Positions 6,580 through 14,285 of a stretch of DNA of 14,911 nucleotides are shown here, piece by piece (positions within the stretch are counted from its first letter, which is position 1; the number at the start of each line of letters is the position of its first letter). This stretch comes from Armatimonadota bacterium (GTDB lineage: Bacteria > Armatimonadota > Fimbriimonadia > Fimbriimonadales > Fimbriimonadaceae): assembly GCA_023428805.1 (NCBI GenBank), contig JAEYWW010000208.1, positions 1 to 14,911 of the forward strand, read 5' to 3'. Below the pieces are notes generated by a model. That model worked only from the letters and a program-made list of their open reading frames with translations. It ran no database searches and was not told the origin of the DNA. Both the position numbers and the translations under genes were made by a program.

Positions 6580-6884
6580 TAGGTTGGCAGGTTTCCCGGT
6601 TCCGGCTCCCGGTCGGGGGGCGTGAGGCAGGGAAGCCTGTAGATCAATATTCCCACGATCAAGCCCAGCACCGAAGCAACCATCGCGGGCACATAGTGCT
6701 CATTCCGAATCAGCAGGAACGGCCCGAAAGTGCAGATGTAAAAAATGAGGCGGCTTGCGAGACCCTTCATTGGGCCAAGGTCAAAGTGTTTGGCAAGATG
6801 GAATGGCATGAGGGAGAATATACAGATCAATGCGACGATGGTCGCGCATGCATGAAGCGCATCGCTGACCTTGATGAGAATCAT
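6537..6884 (-). CDS. Small membrane protein of unknown function
   Basis: A 115-residue protein with three probable transmembrane helices: about 12-30 (ACATIVALICIFSLMPFHL), 44-59 (SRLIFYICTFGPFLLI) and 66-84 (PAMVASVLGLIVGILIYRL). It ends in a charged tail (REPEPGNLP..EEDPKEPRRRR), probably cytoplasmic. I recognise no family. ATG 6884 has a strong ribosome site, GGGAG at 6894-6898, 9 bases upstream inside the end of the preceding gene, and starts 3 bases after that gene's stop. It is the last gene of the minus-strand cluster beginning at 9304. Its 3' end overlaps kdsB tail-to-tail by 43 bases, and no separate terminator is seen between the two operons. Confidence 0.7.
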   Translation of the reverse strand: MILIKVSDALHACATIVALICIFSLMPFHLAKHFDLGPMKGLASRLIFYICTFGPFLLIRNEHYVPAMVASVLGLIVGILIYRLPCLTPPDREPEPGNLPTYYGEEDPKEPRRRR

Positions 6885-6887
6885 CGG

Positions 6888-7499
6888 TTACAACTCCCGC
6901 AACGTCTTCATCTGCCCGCCCGCCGCCAGCAGGGCGGAGATCATTTTGTCCAATGACCGGAGGCGGGGGTCGATCCGGGAGAGGAAGGATGGGAGGGTGC
7001 GGATGGCAAGAGCGCCCTCGACTCCCGCAAGACGCTCGACGACCATCTCTCCCCACATTTCGCCGCCCAGCCCGCTCTTGGCGGCGTCCTTGGGGCTGAT
7101 CCAGAGCGTGGGATGGATGACGGCCTCGCCGGGGCCAGTGCCATCGATGCTGGCGTACCAGCGGAGGGGGGCGGGGCCGGGAAGTCCTGCGGGCCACGCA
7201 TTGATCAATCCGGCTCCCTCAATCACGTGCCCATGCTCGCCGAAAACCTGTTGTGCCTCATTGAAATCGCGCTCAATGTTGTCGGGGCGCGGGCAGATCC
7301 AGTCGAGATCGTGGCCTTCGTTCAAGATTGAATCCGCGAGCGTTGGCAGCGCTCGAAGCGTCCGGGTCGAGACGAAGAAGTGATGACGCCAGCCCTTTTC
7401 TCGTGCTTGATCCAGCAGCCGAACCACCATCGCCGGCTCCCCATGCTCCTCCGCCTCCCAGGGCACATAGTCGAGGTCGATGCGGAGGCAGAATGTCAT
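6888..7499 (-). CDS. NodB-fold (polysaccharide deacetylase-like) protein, probably degenerate
   Basis: A 203-residue protein whose pattern follows the NodB/carbohydrate esterase 4 barrel: strand CLRIDLDYV at 4-12 in the place of the motif-1 aspartates, HHFFVSTR at 39-46 for the ATFFV strand, EGHDLDWI at 61-68 for the motif-2 segment, VIHPTLW at 127-133, and the terminal AAGGQMKTLREL at 192-203, typical of deacetylase ends. The motif-2 metal ligands (normally H-S/T-x-x-H after the EGHEIG-like turn) are replaced by DWICPRP. The usual Asp-His-His zinc site is therefore incomplete, and a deacetylase activity is doubtful. ATG 7499 follows AGGGGG at 7506-7511 by 6 bases. It starts 15 bases after the membrane protein gene and is followed 3 bases later by the small membrane protein gene. 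Fold assignment is by motif reading only and is moderately sure. Confidence 0.6.
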   Translation of the reverse strand: MTFCLRIDLDYVPWEAEEHGEPAMVVRLLDQAREKGWRHHFFVSTRTLRALPTLADSILNEGHDLDWICPRPDNIERDFNEAQQVFGEHGHVIEGAGLINAWPAGLPGPAPLRWYASIDGTGPGEAVIHPTLWISPKDAAKSGLGGEMWGEMVVERLAGVEGALAIRTLPSFLSRIDPRLRSLDKMISALLAAGGQMKTLREL

Positions 7500-7514
7500 G
7501 GAGTGCCCCCTAGT

Positions 7515-8519
7515 TTAGCAGGCGTCGACCGCAGAGGACTGCTCTTTGAGTTCAAGCTGCGTCATGACGTCTTTGCGGAAGGGCCACCAGCCGACGGCGG
7601 GCGATGCTCTCCCAGCCAAAAGAGGGATCAAGCGTGGGTCGCCCAGGCGCCATGCGGCGATGACCGCATCGAGTTCGTAGTCCTTGGTGCGGAGCATCGT
7701 TTCCCAAGCTTCCATCGGCAGCTCCCTCAATTCTTCCAAAGTGGCGGACTTGATTCCTCGTTGGATGGTGCTGTTGAGGAAGAAGGTGTACAGACCCTTA
7801 CCCTTGCGGAAGCCTGTATGCCTCCAGACTTGCATGACCGGGATTGAGCCTGGCTTGATCAGGCTGAGGAAAATAGCCCCGAGGATGATGGAGAATTTAA
7901 CCTGCATGTTGTCGCCCGGCAATTTAAGATTTCTGTCGAGCATGACCCAGGCTGGCAGTACGACGATGCACATCGCGCTGCCCAGATGCCCCAGCCAGTA
8001 AAGCGAGATCATGAGCGGCCAAGAATAGATGCGCCCCGTCGCCGCCGGAGGGAACTGTCTCAGGTCAATGAGAGCACGTCCAACGATTGGAAAATCGCCG
8101 GCGATGTCAATGCCTCGCGCCCGATCGATCAGCTTTTCCCAAAGAACTCGGTTCCAGGTCTCCATCGACAGGAGATGCTGCGACTCCCGCGCGACCTCCA
8201 ATGCCATTCTTCTGTGCCCGGTCCACCGCGAAGAGAGTCCGGCGAGCACAAGAGTCTCCGTGCCGACACCGAGGGTCTGATGATGGGGGATCACCATCAT
8301 ATAGCCCAGAAAAATCAAAATGCTCAAGGCTATGAAGGCGAGTGCTCCTGAACTAGCGAAAGTGGGCGTGTCCCACAGGAATGCGGCTGGTAAGGATGCT
8401 CCCACGAGCGCAAGCAACAGAAGGAGAGAAGACATCTCAAACCGCAGCCACGACAGAGCCATGATGGCGTTCAGAGCTAGTTTCTGACGTGGCGTGGTGA
8501 TGACCATCGGCGAATCCAT
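7515..8519 (-). CDS. Four-helix membrane protein of unknown function
   Basis: A 334-residue protein with two pairs of hydrophobic segments: about 30-50 (SSLLLLLALVGASLPAAFLW), 57-77 (SGALAFIALSILIFLGYMMVI), 168-193 (PLMISLYWLGHLGSAMCIVVLPAWVM) and 207-222 (KFSIILGAIFLSLIKP). Between the pairs lies a hydrophilic loop of about 90 residues rich in Arg, Glu and Trp. The tail of about 110 residues is also hydrophilic (LEELRELPMEAWETML, DAVIAAWRLGDPRLIPLL). I recognise no family or catalytic motif. ATG 8519 was used; ATG 8507 is possible, four codons later, with a GGA about 8 bases upstream. The gene starts 11 bases after the GNAT stop and is followed after 15 bases by the NodB-like gene, so co-transcription is likely. 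A transporter or sensor scaffold is conceivable but unsupported. Confidence 0.65.
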   Translation of the reverse strand: MDSPMVITTPRQKLALNAIMALSWLRFEMSSLLLLLALVGASLPAAFLWDTPTFASSGALAFIALSILIFLGYMMVIPHHQTLGVGTETLVLAGLSSRWTGHRRMALEVARESQHLLSMETWNRVLWEKLIDRARGIDIAGDFPIVGRALIDLRQFPPAATGRIYSWPLMISLYWLGHLGSAMCIVVLPAWVMLDRNLKLPGDNMQVKFSIILGAIFLSLIKPGSIPVMQVWRHTGFRKGKGLYTFFLNSTIQRGIKSATLEELRELPMEAWETMLRTKDYELDAVIAAWRLGDPRLIPLLAGRASPAVGWWPFRKDVMTQLELKEQSSAVDAC

Positions 8520-8530
8520 GCCTATTCTAA

Positions 8531-9304
8531 TCAGTTGACGCGCCGCCAGGCAAGCTCGATGTAGGCGATCTGCATTCCCGCCGCAATTTGGTTGCGAAAG
8601 CTGGTTGACCCATAGCTTCCGCCGCTCATGACGAACTCGCAGTCAAAATCAGACGCCAAGCCCAAGCGGCAGCGAAGCATTTCAAGCTGAATCCCGCGAC
8701 CGCGGAAGCGGGGAAGCACCGCGCCTCCCACCAGATGGCACACCCGGTCCCGCAGTCCCAGTCCGCAGACTGCCGCCGGCTCTCCTTCCCAGCGAACCAA
8801 GAACTGAGGCGCGTCGAAGTTGAATCCAGCCCGCGCGCCATTGATGGCCGCTCCTCTCCAGGCTGGATTCCACTCGAATCCGTCGGCGAAGACATCAAGA
8901 TACACCTCCAGATTTCCTTTGTCCACTCTTTCAAAGGTGATCGGAAGCTCAATTTGGTGAGGTTCCTGCGGTGAGCCATAGAGGATCACCTGCTCCATTT
9001 CCACTGCGGCAAAACCTTGGCGATGAAGCGCCTCCCCCATGAGCGCAGTGAAGCTGACGGGCGCGATGTAGAACGTGGGATCAAGGTTCAGTTCATCGTA
9101 GAAGGCGAGGATTTCCGGCAGTTTGGGAATGTCCCGTTCTGTGAAGCAGAACACCTTGTTTCGGGGCTGGCCTCCAACCGCTCGCTGCGCTATCGTCTCC
9201 CCGATCTGAGCGACTCTGGCTCCATCTCCGCCATCATTGAGCGCGGGCGCGACAAGCCGTTCAAGCCGACGTGCGAAATCAAGAGTGAGGACCGGCACCA
9301 GCAT
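8531..9304 (-). CDS. GNAT-family N-acetyltransferase
   Basis: A 257-residue protein. The C-terminal half shows the GNAT core: strand PAAVCGLGLRD, strand CHLVGGAVLP, then the acetyl-CoA pyrophosphate loop RFRGRGIQ (about 199-206) leading into helix LEMLRCRLGLA, followed by strand CEFVMSG and the Gly/Ser-Phe-Arg-Asn segment GSTSFRNQIAAGM of motif B. The N-terminal 120 residues contain ALHRQGFAAVEMEQVIL, a second GNAT-like half, so the protein may be a tandem GNAT in which only the C-terminal half keeps the CoA loop. It moves an acyl group from acyl-CoA to an amine; substrate unknown. ATG 9304 was chosen because a TAGAAT -10 box ends 9 bases upstream; GTG 9313 adds three residues but lies right after that box. 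First gene of the minus-strand four-gene cluster. Confidence 0.82.
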   Translation of the reverse strand: MLVPVLTLDFARRLERLVAPALNDGGDGARVAQIGETIAQRAVGGQPRNKVFCFTERDIPKLPEILAFYDELNLDPTFYIAPVSFTALMGEALHRQGFAAVEMEQVILYGSPQEPHQIELPITFERVDKGNLEVYLDVFADGFEWNPAWRGAAINGARAGFNFDAPQFLVRWEGEPAAVCGLGLRDRVCHLVGGAVLPRFRGRGIQLEMLRCRLGLASDFDCEFVMSGGSYGSTSFRNQIAAGMQIAYIELAWRRVN

Positions 9305-9313
9305 GATCCTCAC

Positions 9314-9319
9314 ATTCTA
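9314..9319 (-). promoter_or_regulatory. -10 box (TAGAAT) for the GNAT cluster, near-leaderless
   Basis: The hexamer TAGAAT (five of six matches to TATAAT) is followed by 9 bases and then ATG 9304. Transcription starting about 7 bases after the box would leave a leader of only 0-3 bases. No clear -35 box at 17 bases spacing (GACTCA). Confidence 0.5.
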
Positions 9320-9352
9320 GCCGTTCACGGTCCCGCTGAGTCCCGGGTTCAG

Positions 9353-9381
9353 TTGCATCGCGCTGGCGGGTGTGGCATACT
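9353..9381 (+). promoter_or_regulatory. Promoter of tRNA-Asp
   Basis: TTGCAT at 9353-9358 and CATACT at 9376-9381 are separated by 17 bases, the optimal spacing. The predicted start is near 9388-9389, about 7 bases before the mature tRNA 5' end. It lies within the 82 bases dividing the GNAT cluster (minus strand) from the tRNA (plus strand). Confidence 0.5.
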
Positions 9382-9395
9382 TGCAAAGCCCACGC

Positions 9396-9471
<76 letters not shown>

Positions 9472-9488
9472 TTTTCTTCCTTTGGGCA

Positions 9489-9519
9489 TTGATCCCGTCG
9501 CTGGACCGAGTGCTACACT
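9489..9519 (+). promoter_or_regulatory. Extended -10 promoter of the 9527 gene, leaderless arrangement
   Basis: TACACT at 9514-9519 is preceded directly by TGC (extended -10). TTGATC at 9489-9494 is a possible -35 at 19-base spacing. Seven bases separate the hexamer from ATG 9527, so the transcript should begin at or one base before the start codon. No Shine-Dalgarno is seen. Confidence 0.5.
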
Positions 9520-9526
9520 TTTCATC

Positions 9527-10390
9527 ATGCGAAGCAGCCTGGTTTTGATCTCATTTCTCGCAATCGCGGGTCAAGCTGGTGCCGCGAACATCTTTGATCT
9601 GCTTGGAAAGACCCCGTCTGAGATGCCCCTCGATCTTTTGGGCACCCTCAAGTCAAAGCAGTACGCCGCCGTGTTTGGCGAGAGCGTTTCCGCCGCAGAA
9701 CTCGGACAGTTGACTGAGGCGTCTGCGGCCAGCTTCAAGCACCCTTTCACTTTGACGAACGCCTACTACACTCCGAAAGATGGAAGCAGCGAAAGCGAGT
9801 CTTTTCATACGGTCAGCTTTACGAATGGCCGATCGTCCAGGATTGACCTCACCGGAAGTGACCACTCGCAGCCCTGGGCAATGACGGTTGAAAAGCAGAC
9901 TGGACTTTCCATGCAGGATTTTGAATACAAGACATCCGGCAGCAAATACAACTTGCTTGAAGTCACCTTGAGGGGGCGTGCTGAGAAGATCAAGGGCAAG
10001 ATTGTCCAAGTATCGCAGTATGTGTACTATGACGATTCCGGCCCGGTGTACATGGTCAACTATACGGTTGAAGAACCGTCAGTTCAACCGGCAGTCGATT
10101 CCGCCACCCCGGAGAATCGAATCACTTTGAGCTGCCAGCCTGACGGCACGGTCGGTTCATTCACAATTTCCATGCCTGGGAAAACTCCCGAGGAAGTGCT
10201 CAAATTGTCGGGAATCCCGGAGAGCGATTGCAGGAAAACTGAGCGCAAGAAGCAGGAATGGGAGGGAACAGATTCCACCAACTGGGATATTGAGTTCACG
10301 GCCGGCCCGTTGGCGGGGCGCACGGGCACACTCTTCACTTCCACAAGCTTGAAGTTGAGCTCGGTTTCAATTGATTCAGCCAAGAAGTGA
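9527..10390 (+). CDS. Secreted protein of unknown family
   Basis: A 287-residue protein with a clear signal peptide: Arg2, hydrophobic core SLVLISFLAIAG, and a likely cleavage after GQAGA at residue 19 (AGA/AN). The mature part is hydrophilic and strand-rich, with a central stretch KYNLLEVTLRGRAEKIKGKI and QYVYYDDSGPVYMVNYTVEE. It has two cysteines (LSCQPDG and SDCRKTE) about 40 residues apart that could form a disulphide. I recognise no family and see no catalytic or lipobox motif. ATG 9527 is chosen because it begins the signal peptide; the same frame stays open upstream to 9017 only by running through the tRNA and the antisense of the GNAT gene. It appears to be a single-gene transcript ending at the hairpin 10390-10414. 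Location would be periplasm, envelope or outside. Confidence 0.75.
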   Translation: MRSSLVLISFLAIAGQAGAANIFDLLGKTPSEMPLDLLGTLKSKQYAAVFGESVSAAELGQLTEASAASFKHPFTLTNAYYTPKDGSSESESFHTVSFTNGRSSRIDLTGSDHSQPWAMTVEKQTGLSMQDFEYKTSGSKYNLLEVTLRGRAEKIKGKIVQVSQYVYYDDSGPVYMVNYTVEEPSVQPAVDSATPENRITLSCQPDGTVGSFTISMPGKTPEEVLKLSGIPESDCRKTERKKQEWEGTDSTNWDIEFTAGPLAGRTGTLFTSTSLKLSSVSIDSAKK

Positions 10391-10414
10391 TCTCCCGGAT
10401 TCTATCCGGGAGAT
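10390..10414. terminator. Perfect hairpin between convergent genes (possible bidirectional terminator)
   Basis: ATCTCCCGGAT (10390-10400) and ATCCGGGAGAT (10404-10414) form a perfect 11-bp stem with a TCT loop. It begins at the last base of the 9527 gene's TGA. It also contains the last codons and the TAG (10402-10404) of the convergent 1276-residue gene. Neither side is followed by a clear T-run, so it may block or protect RNA 3' ends rather than act as a classical intrinsic terminator. Confidence 0.6.
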
Positions 10415-13400
10415 TCTGACTTGACTTCGCGCACTGAGACGTCTCGAATCCACGCCGTTCCCACTGCATGCCCGAAGACGAATGTCGGCACGCGTGCCGG
10501 ATTCCTGACATTCTTTGCGGTGAAGCGATAGTAATAGTATCGCCAGTCTTTCTGCAGCGCGACATCGTTTGCCAGGAGTCCAAAGTTGGTGAAGGGCTCA
10601 CCATTGGCTTGAGCCCAGACTCCGATTGCAAGGTCTCGGTCGGCTCGGGCTTGGAACCTGATTTCGTACATCGCGCCTTCTTTCAGGTCAGGAATCAGCG
10701 CATAGAGCCCCACGTTATAGGGGTTCTTTGCCTTGGACGAACTGGTTACCCGGATGCCGTCACCGTCAGTCGCGGAAGATCCCTGACCATTCCCGTTGAC
10801 GTAGAAGTGGAGCGTCTTGTCCGCAGGACCGGCGACCAAGTTCGGCCCCAGAGATTCTCCCGGTTCGGTGCCTTCAGGATCGTTCGTGAGCCGGATTGCG
10901 TGGAGGTATCCCGCCTCGTACATCCAGGGGTTTCTGCCTCCGGGGCGTGCTTCGATCCGCAGCTTGACCTTTTTCCCGACATACGCCTTGAGATCGACCC
11001 TGATCGGCTGCCAATTTTGGGGGCTGTTGATGACGGAATTGAGGATGTCTTTGCCGTCAACGCTCACACCCAGCACCCAGTCTGCCTGAGCTTCATTCTG
11101 GTAGCTCTTGACTGAGAAGGCGAGAGTGCTGGCGTCGGCGGAAATAGTGGCATCGCGCTCAATCACGGCAGGCAGCTTGTCGCTGACTGGGTGCATGATG
11201 AGCACGTTCAGCTTATTGTAGATATTGCGCACCCCTGACTCCATCAGGGGTGAACTCGTCACAAAACGGAAGCCTGGAGCGGCTTTCGCGATGGGTACTT
11301 GATCCATCCAGGTGGGCAATCCTTTGGGCGCCCAGCCTGGTTTTGCAACTTTGGCAGGATCGAAGACAAACAGCACGCGCCCCTGCATCTCGTTGAAGTT
11401 CGACCCGATGAACATGTCGATCTTGCCCTCGTCGGACAAGTCGTAGGCGCGAAACTCCATCTCGAAAGCATTGCCGAGGATCGGAGTGTCCCAGTGGCTC
11501 CGTAGGCTAAATATCTCGCCAGACTTCGATATGATCAGGAGATCACTGTCCAGCAGCATGTTCTGCTTCCAGACCCAAATCAGCATCTGATCTCGATTGT
11601 TGAGTGCAATCGGTTGGCCGTAGAATCCTTCGGGAAGCTTGACTGGCTGCAGCTTCGTTTTGGCCTTGCCCAAAAAGAAGCCATCGGTATTGTTATCCTG
11701 AAGAAGAATGGTGCTGTCGTCGTTGAGATACGCTTCTACGTAGATGTACTTTGGTTGTCCTCGATCATAGACGACCTCACTGATCAACCCCGCCGCGTCG
11801 CGGAAGTAGACCTTTAGTTCGGTTCTGTCCATGAAGAGGATCTCGCCCTTGTTGTTGATGGCGAGGGGTTCGGTGTTATTCTCTGGGTTGCCGAGGATCG
11901 TCAGCTTGCGGGTGGCTACTTCGTAGAGTCCAGCTCGTGTGACTGTTTTGGGCTCTTCTTGGTCCTGATCCTGAATGTTCGCCTGAAGACTGGCCGCAGG
12001 TGCTGTGACGGGCATTCTAACCTGAACGAGTGCCTGGTCTTTGTCGTTTAATCCGCGTGATACTGGGCTTGTATTCTCCGGTAGGAGGATGGTTTCCGTG
12101 CTTGTTCGGATGGCCAGACGACCGTTCAGCCAACCGATCGAGTGGCCTTTTGAGTTGCCGCCCCAGCCCCAGGATTCCATTCCCAAGGAAGGATCGTAGA
12201 CAAAGCTGATGCCGTCCTGTTCGTTCCAGCGGAACGAATCGCCTCCATCGAATTTCAGAGAGCCGAAGATTTCACCCGAGGAGGAGAAGGATGATCCGTC
12301 TGCATGAAGCGAGGGAGGTCCGACGAGCGTGATGGCGGGATTGTCCGTCCTGGGATTGGCCGTGAATTCAGGGTGTCCAGGATGCTTGATGGCTCCGAGT
12401 TCGACATAACCTGCAATATCGGTTCTCGTCAGTTGTTCATTTTGATACGTTTTGCCCGGTTCCCATCCATGCTGGATTTTTGCCAGTGATTTGTAGTAGA
12501 TGGTGTCCCCAACTGGCAGCCACGTCAGTTCAGTTTCGATGTAGAGAATCACTCCGGTATCGAAGATGCGCTGCGGCTGCTTGGCATCGCCGATGATCAG
12601 GCGCTGCGTTTCAACCTCGACATAGGCGAAGAATTTGCCGTCGGGCGAGAAGCACAGGGGAGGTCGCTTGTAACGAATGGCGTTGTCAAGGGCTGTCGGC
12701 GTGAAGACAACCGGCGGGTCAGACAGCCGAAGAGCCTGGGTTTTGTTGACGAAGTAAACAGAATCCTCAGCGCCCCATTTGCCCCCAAGCGGATAGATTT
12801 CGGGTTTGTTGACGCGGCCCGTCCACTGCTTTCCATCTGAAGTCCGCGTGACGATGTACTCGAAATCGGTCGTGGATTGGAAGCCCCGGGCGAAGATATA
12901 CCTGCCCAGCGGGGCGAGGTCGCCTTCACCCTCATAGATCGCTCGAAGAGCCTGAGAGTCACCGTCAATAAAGTGCGCGTCTGTGCCGCTGAATTCGGCG
13001 ATGAGCCGCTTGCCCCCCTCAAACCAGTGAGCGGTCTTGAACCACGCAAAACTCCCCGGTTCCTTCCTGGTCAGCGAATATTCATTCTTGCCATCTATTC
13101 CGATGTGGATGACATCGCCCCTGGTCTGGCTGTTGTTGTCGTACTTGCGATCTTTGACGGGGTACCCAACTCTGGCGACAAGCCTCTTGCCATCTGGTGA
13201 AACCGAGAGAACTTGGAGCGGCTTCGCGGAGACCAGTTGCGGCGGGGCAACACCTGCAAAATCGTAAGCCCACAATCCCTTTTCGGGGTGAGTGGCGAGG
13301 ATTGTCTTGCCATCGGCTGTGAGGGCCTGCATATGCCATCCATCCGGGAAGTCCACCCGCTTGGCCGTTTCGTCGACCGAGAAGAATTTGTCCTCTGGCT

Positions 13401-14232
13401 GGGCCGACCCTTGGGGTCTAGCGTAGCGCACGACGTTCAAGAGCGAGGGCACAAATGTGTCGTCATAGGCCTGCGGCACAATCCAAGGCTTGGCCATCCA
13501 GCGTCCGTTGGGATCCCACCGCTTCGTATAGAGTTCGCTGATGTCCGCATCGGCGATGTCATTTCTCAGGTCGCTCTCAGCAGCGCTTGCTTCAAGCTGA
13601 AGGATTTCGCGGTAGAGGGCAAGATCCTCGACCGTGATCTGGCGCGCGCGGAATGGAAAGACTCCACCGAATGCCGCCTTCTGCCCGTGCCGAATCTCGA
13701 TCTTCTGGGTCGGATCGGCGTCATTGGTCGCTTCGATCAATCCTTCTGCGACGATGATTTCGGTGCTTCCACCATCGTTTTTGACCGCGAAAGCGGTTCC
13801 GTTGATGCTGAATGAGACCGATGCATCTTTGACGGGAATAGTGAATCGTGATTTGCCTCGAAATGCCTTGCTGCCCCGCACGAGCATCGTGCCCTGGGTG
13901 ACATTCACATTGATGTCATAGGCTTCATTGGCCGTGATCTTTTCGGGTGGCAGCTTGGTGAGGAGAACCTTGCTCTTCTCCTTCACCCGGAACGTCTCAC
14001 GATTGGCGAGGATGAACTCAGCGGGCTTGGTGTCGGATGCCTTCAGAGAGTCCTTGTCTTTGAGACCCGTGTTGCGGGCAGCGTTCTCAATCTGCTTTTC
14101 TTCTCGGGTCAACGCGCTGCCGTTTGGCCATGTTTTGATGCGGTTGTTCGGGACGGGTGCCTTGCCCTGAAGCGCGGCGGGCGCAACGGGCAGAGTGGAC
14201 AAAGAAAATGCAAGAACAAGACCGGCAATCAA
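10402..14232 (-). CDS. Large secreted protein: FecR-like, beta-propeller and carbohydrate-binding-like domains
   Basis: A 1276-residue protein. Residues 1-20 (MIAGLVLAFSLSTLPVAPAA) are signal-like but lack an N-terminal charge. Residues about 108-190 look like a FecR beta domain: VTQGTMLVRG, then FSINGTAFAV at 141-150, IIVAEGLIEA and KIEIRHGQKA. From about 290 the chain has blade-like strands with repeated T/SPDGK turns (LTADGKTILA, SVSPDGKRLVARV, CFSPDGKFFAYVE), fitting a PD40/WD40-like propeller. A beta-sandwich lies at about 1030-1120 (WQPIRVDLKAYVGKKVKLRIEA). The last 150 residues resemble a CBM4/9 jelly roll (YEIRFQARADRDLAIGVWAQ, then WRYYYYRFTA, then WIRDVSVREV). The start is TTG 14232: GGAGG at 14240-14244 stands exactly 7 bases upstream, and no other start codon exists before the in-frame stop at 14257. 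No transmembrane anchor or catalytic motif is seen. Probably surface or periplasmic; function unknown. Confidence 0.8.
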   Translation of the reverse strand: MIAGLVLAFSLSTLPVAPAALQGKAPVPNNRIKTWPNGSALTREEKQIENAARNTGLKDKDSLKASDTKPAEFILANRETFRVKEKSKVLLTKLPPEKITANEAYDINVNVTQGTMLVRGSKAFRGKSRFTIPVKDASVSFSINGTAFAVKNDGGSTEIIVAEGLIEATNDADPTQKIEIRHGQKAAFGGVFPFRARQITVEDLALYREILQLEASAAESDLRNDIADADISELYTKRWDPNGRWMAKPWIVPQAYDDTFVPSLLNVVRYARPQGSAQPEDKFFSVDETAKRVDFPDGWHMQALTADGKTILATHPEKGLWAYDFAGVAPPQLVSAKPLQVLSVSPDGKRLVARVGYPVKDRKYDNNSQTRGDVIHIGIDGKNEYSLTRKEPGSFAWFKTAHWFEGGKRLIAEFSGTDAHFIDGDSQALRAIYEGEGDLAPLGRYIFARGFQSTTDFEYIVTRTSDGKQWTGRVNKPEIYPLGGKWGAEDSVYFVNKTQALRLSDPPVVFTPTALDNAIRYKRPPLCFSPDGKFFAYVEVETQRLIIGDAKQPQRIFDTGVILYIETELTWLPVGDTIYYKSLAKIQHGWEPGKTYQNEQLTRTDIAGYVELGAIKHPGHPEFTANPRTDNPAITLVGPPSLHADGSSFSSSGEIFGSLKFDGGDSFRWNEQDGISFVYDPSLGMESWGWGGNSKGHSIGWLNGRLAIRTSTETILLPENTSPVSRGLNDKDQALVQVRMPVTAPAASLQANIQDQDQEEPKTVTRAGLYEVATRKLTILGNPENNTEPLAINNKGEILFMDRTELKVYFRDAAGLISEVVYDRGQPKYIYVEAYLNDDSTILLQDNNTDGFFLGKAKTKLQPVKLPEGFYGQPIALNNRDQMLIWVWKQNMLLDSDLLIISKSGEIFSLRSHWDTPILGNAFEMEFRAYDLSDEGKIDMFIGSNFNEMQGRVLFVFDPAKVAKPGWAPKGLPTWMDQVPIAKAAPGFRFVTSSPLMESGVRNIYNKLNVLIMHPVSDKLPAVIERDATISADASTLAFSVKSYQNEAQADWVLGVSVDGKDILNSVINSPQNWQPIRVDLKAYVGKKVKLRIEARPGGRNPWMYEAGYLHAIRLTNDPEGTEPGESLGPNLVAGPADKTLHFYVNGNGQGSSATDGDGIRVTSSSKAKNPYNVGLYALIPDLKEGAMYEIRFQARADRDLAIGVWAQANGEPFTNFGLLANDVALQKDWRYYYYRFTAKNVRNPARVPTFVFGHAVGTAWIRDVSVREVKSESPG

Positions 14233-14239
14233 AACAAAA

Positions 14240-14244
14240 CCTCC
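14240..14244 (-). promoter_or_regulatory. Shine-Dalgarno GGAGG deciding the TTG start of the 1276-residue gene
   Basis: GGAGG, then TTTTGTT (7 bases), then TTG 14232. This full-strength site fixes an unusual start codon and contrasts with the leaderless-looking genes elsewhere in the window. Confidence 0.85.
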
Positions 14245-14258
14245 GAAATATGCGTGTC

Positions 14259-14264
14259 AGTATA
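14259..14264 (-). promoter_or_regulatory. -10 box (TATACT) of the 1276-residue gene
   Basis: TATACT in the 53-base gap between the cyclase stop (14286) and the TTG start (14232). Predicted transcription start is near 14252, leaving a leader of about 20 bases that holds the GGAGG. No convincing -35 box (AGTGTG at 17 bases), so read-through from the cyclase gene may also contribute. Confidence 0.45.
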
Positions 14265-14285
14265 GTCACGTTGTTTGTAAACACA

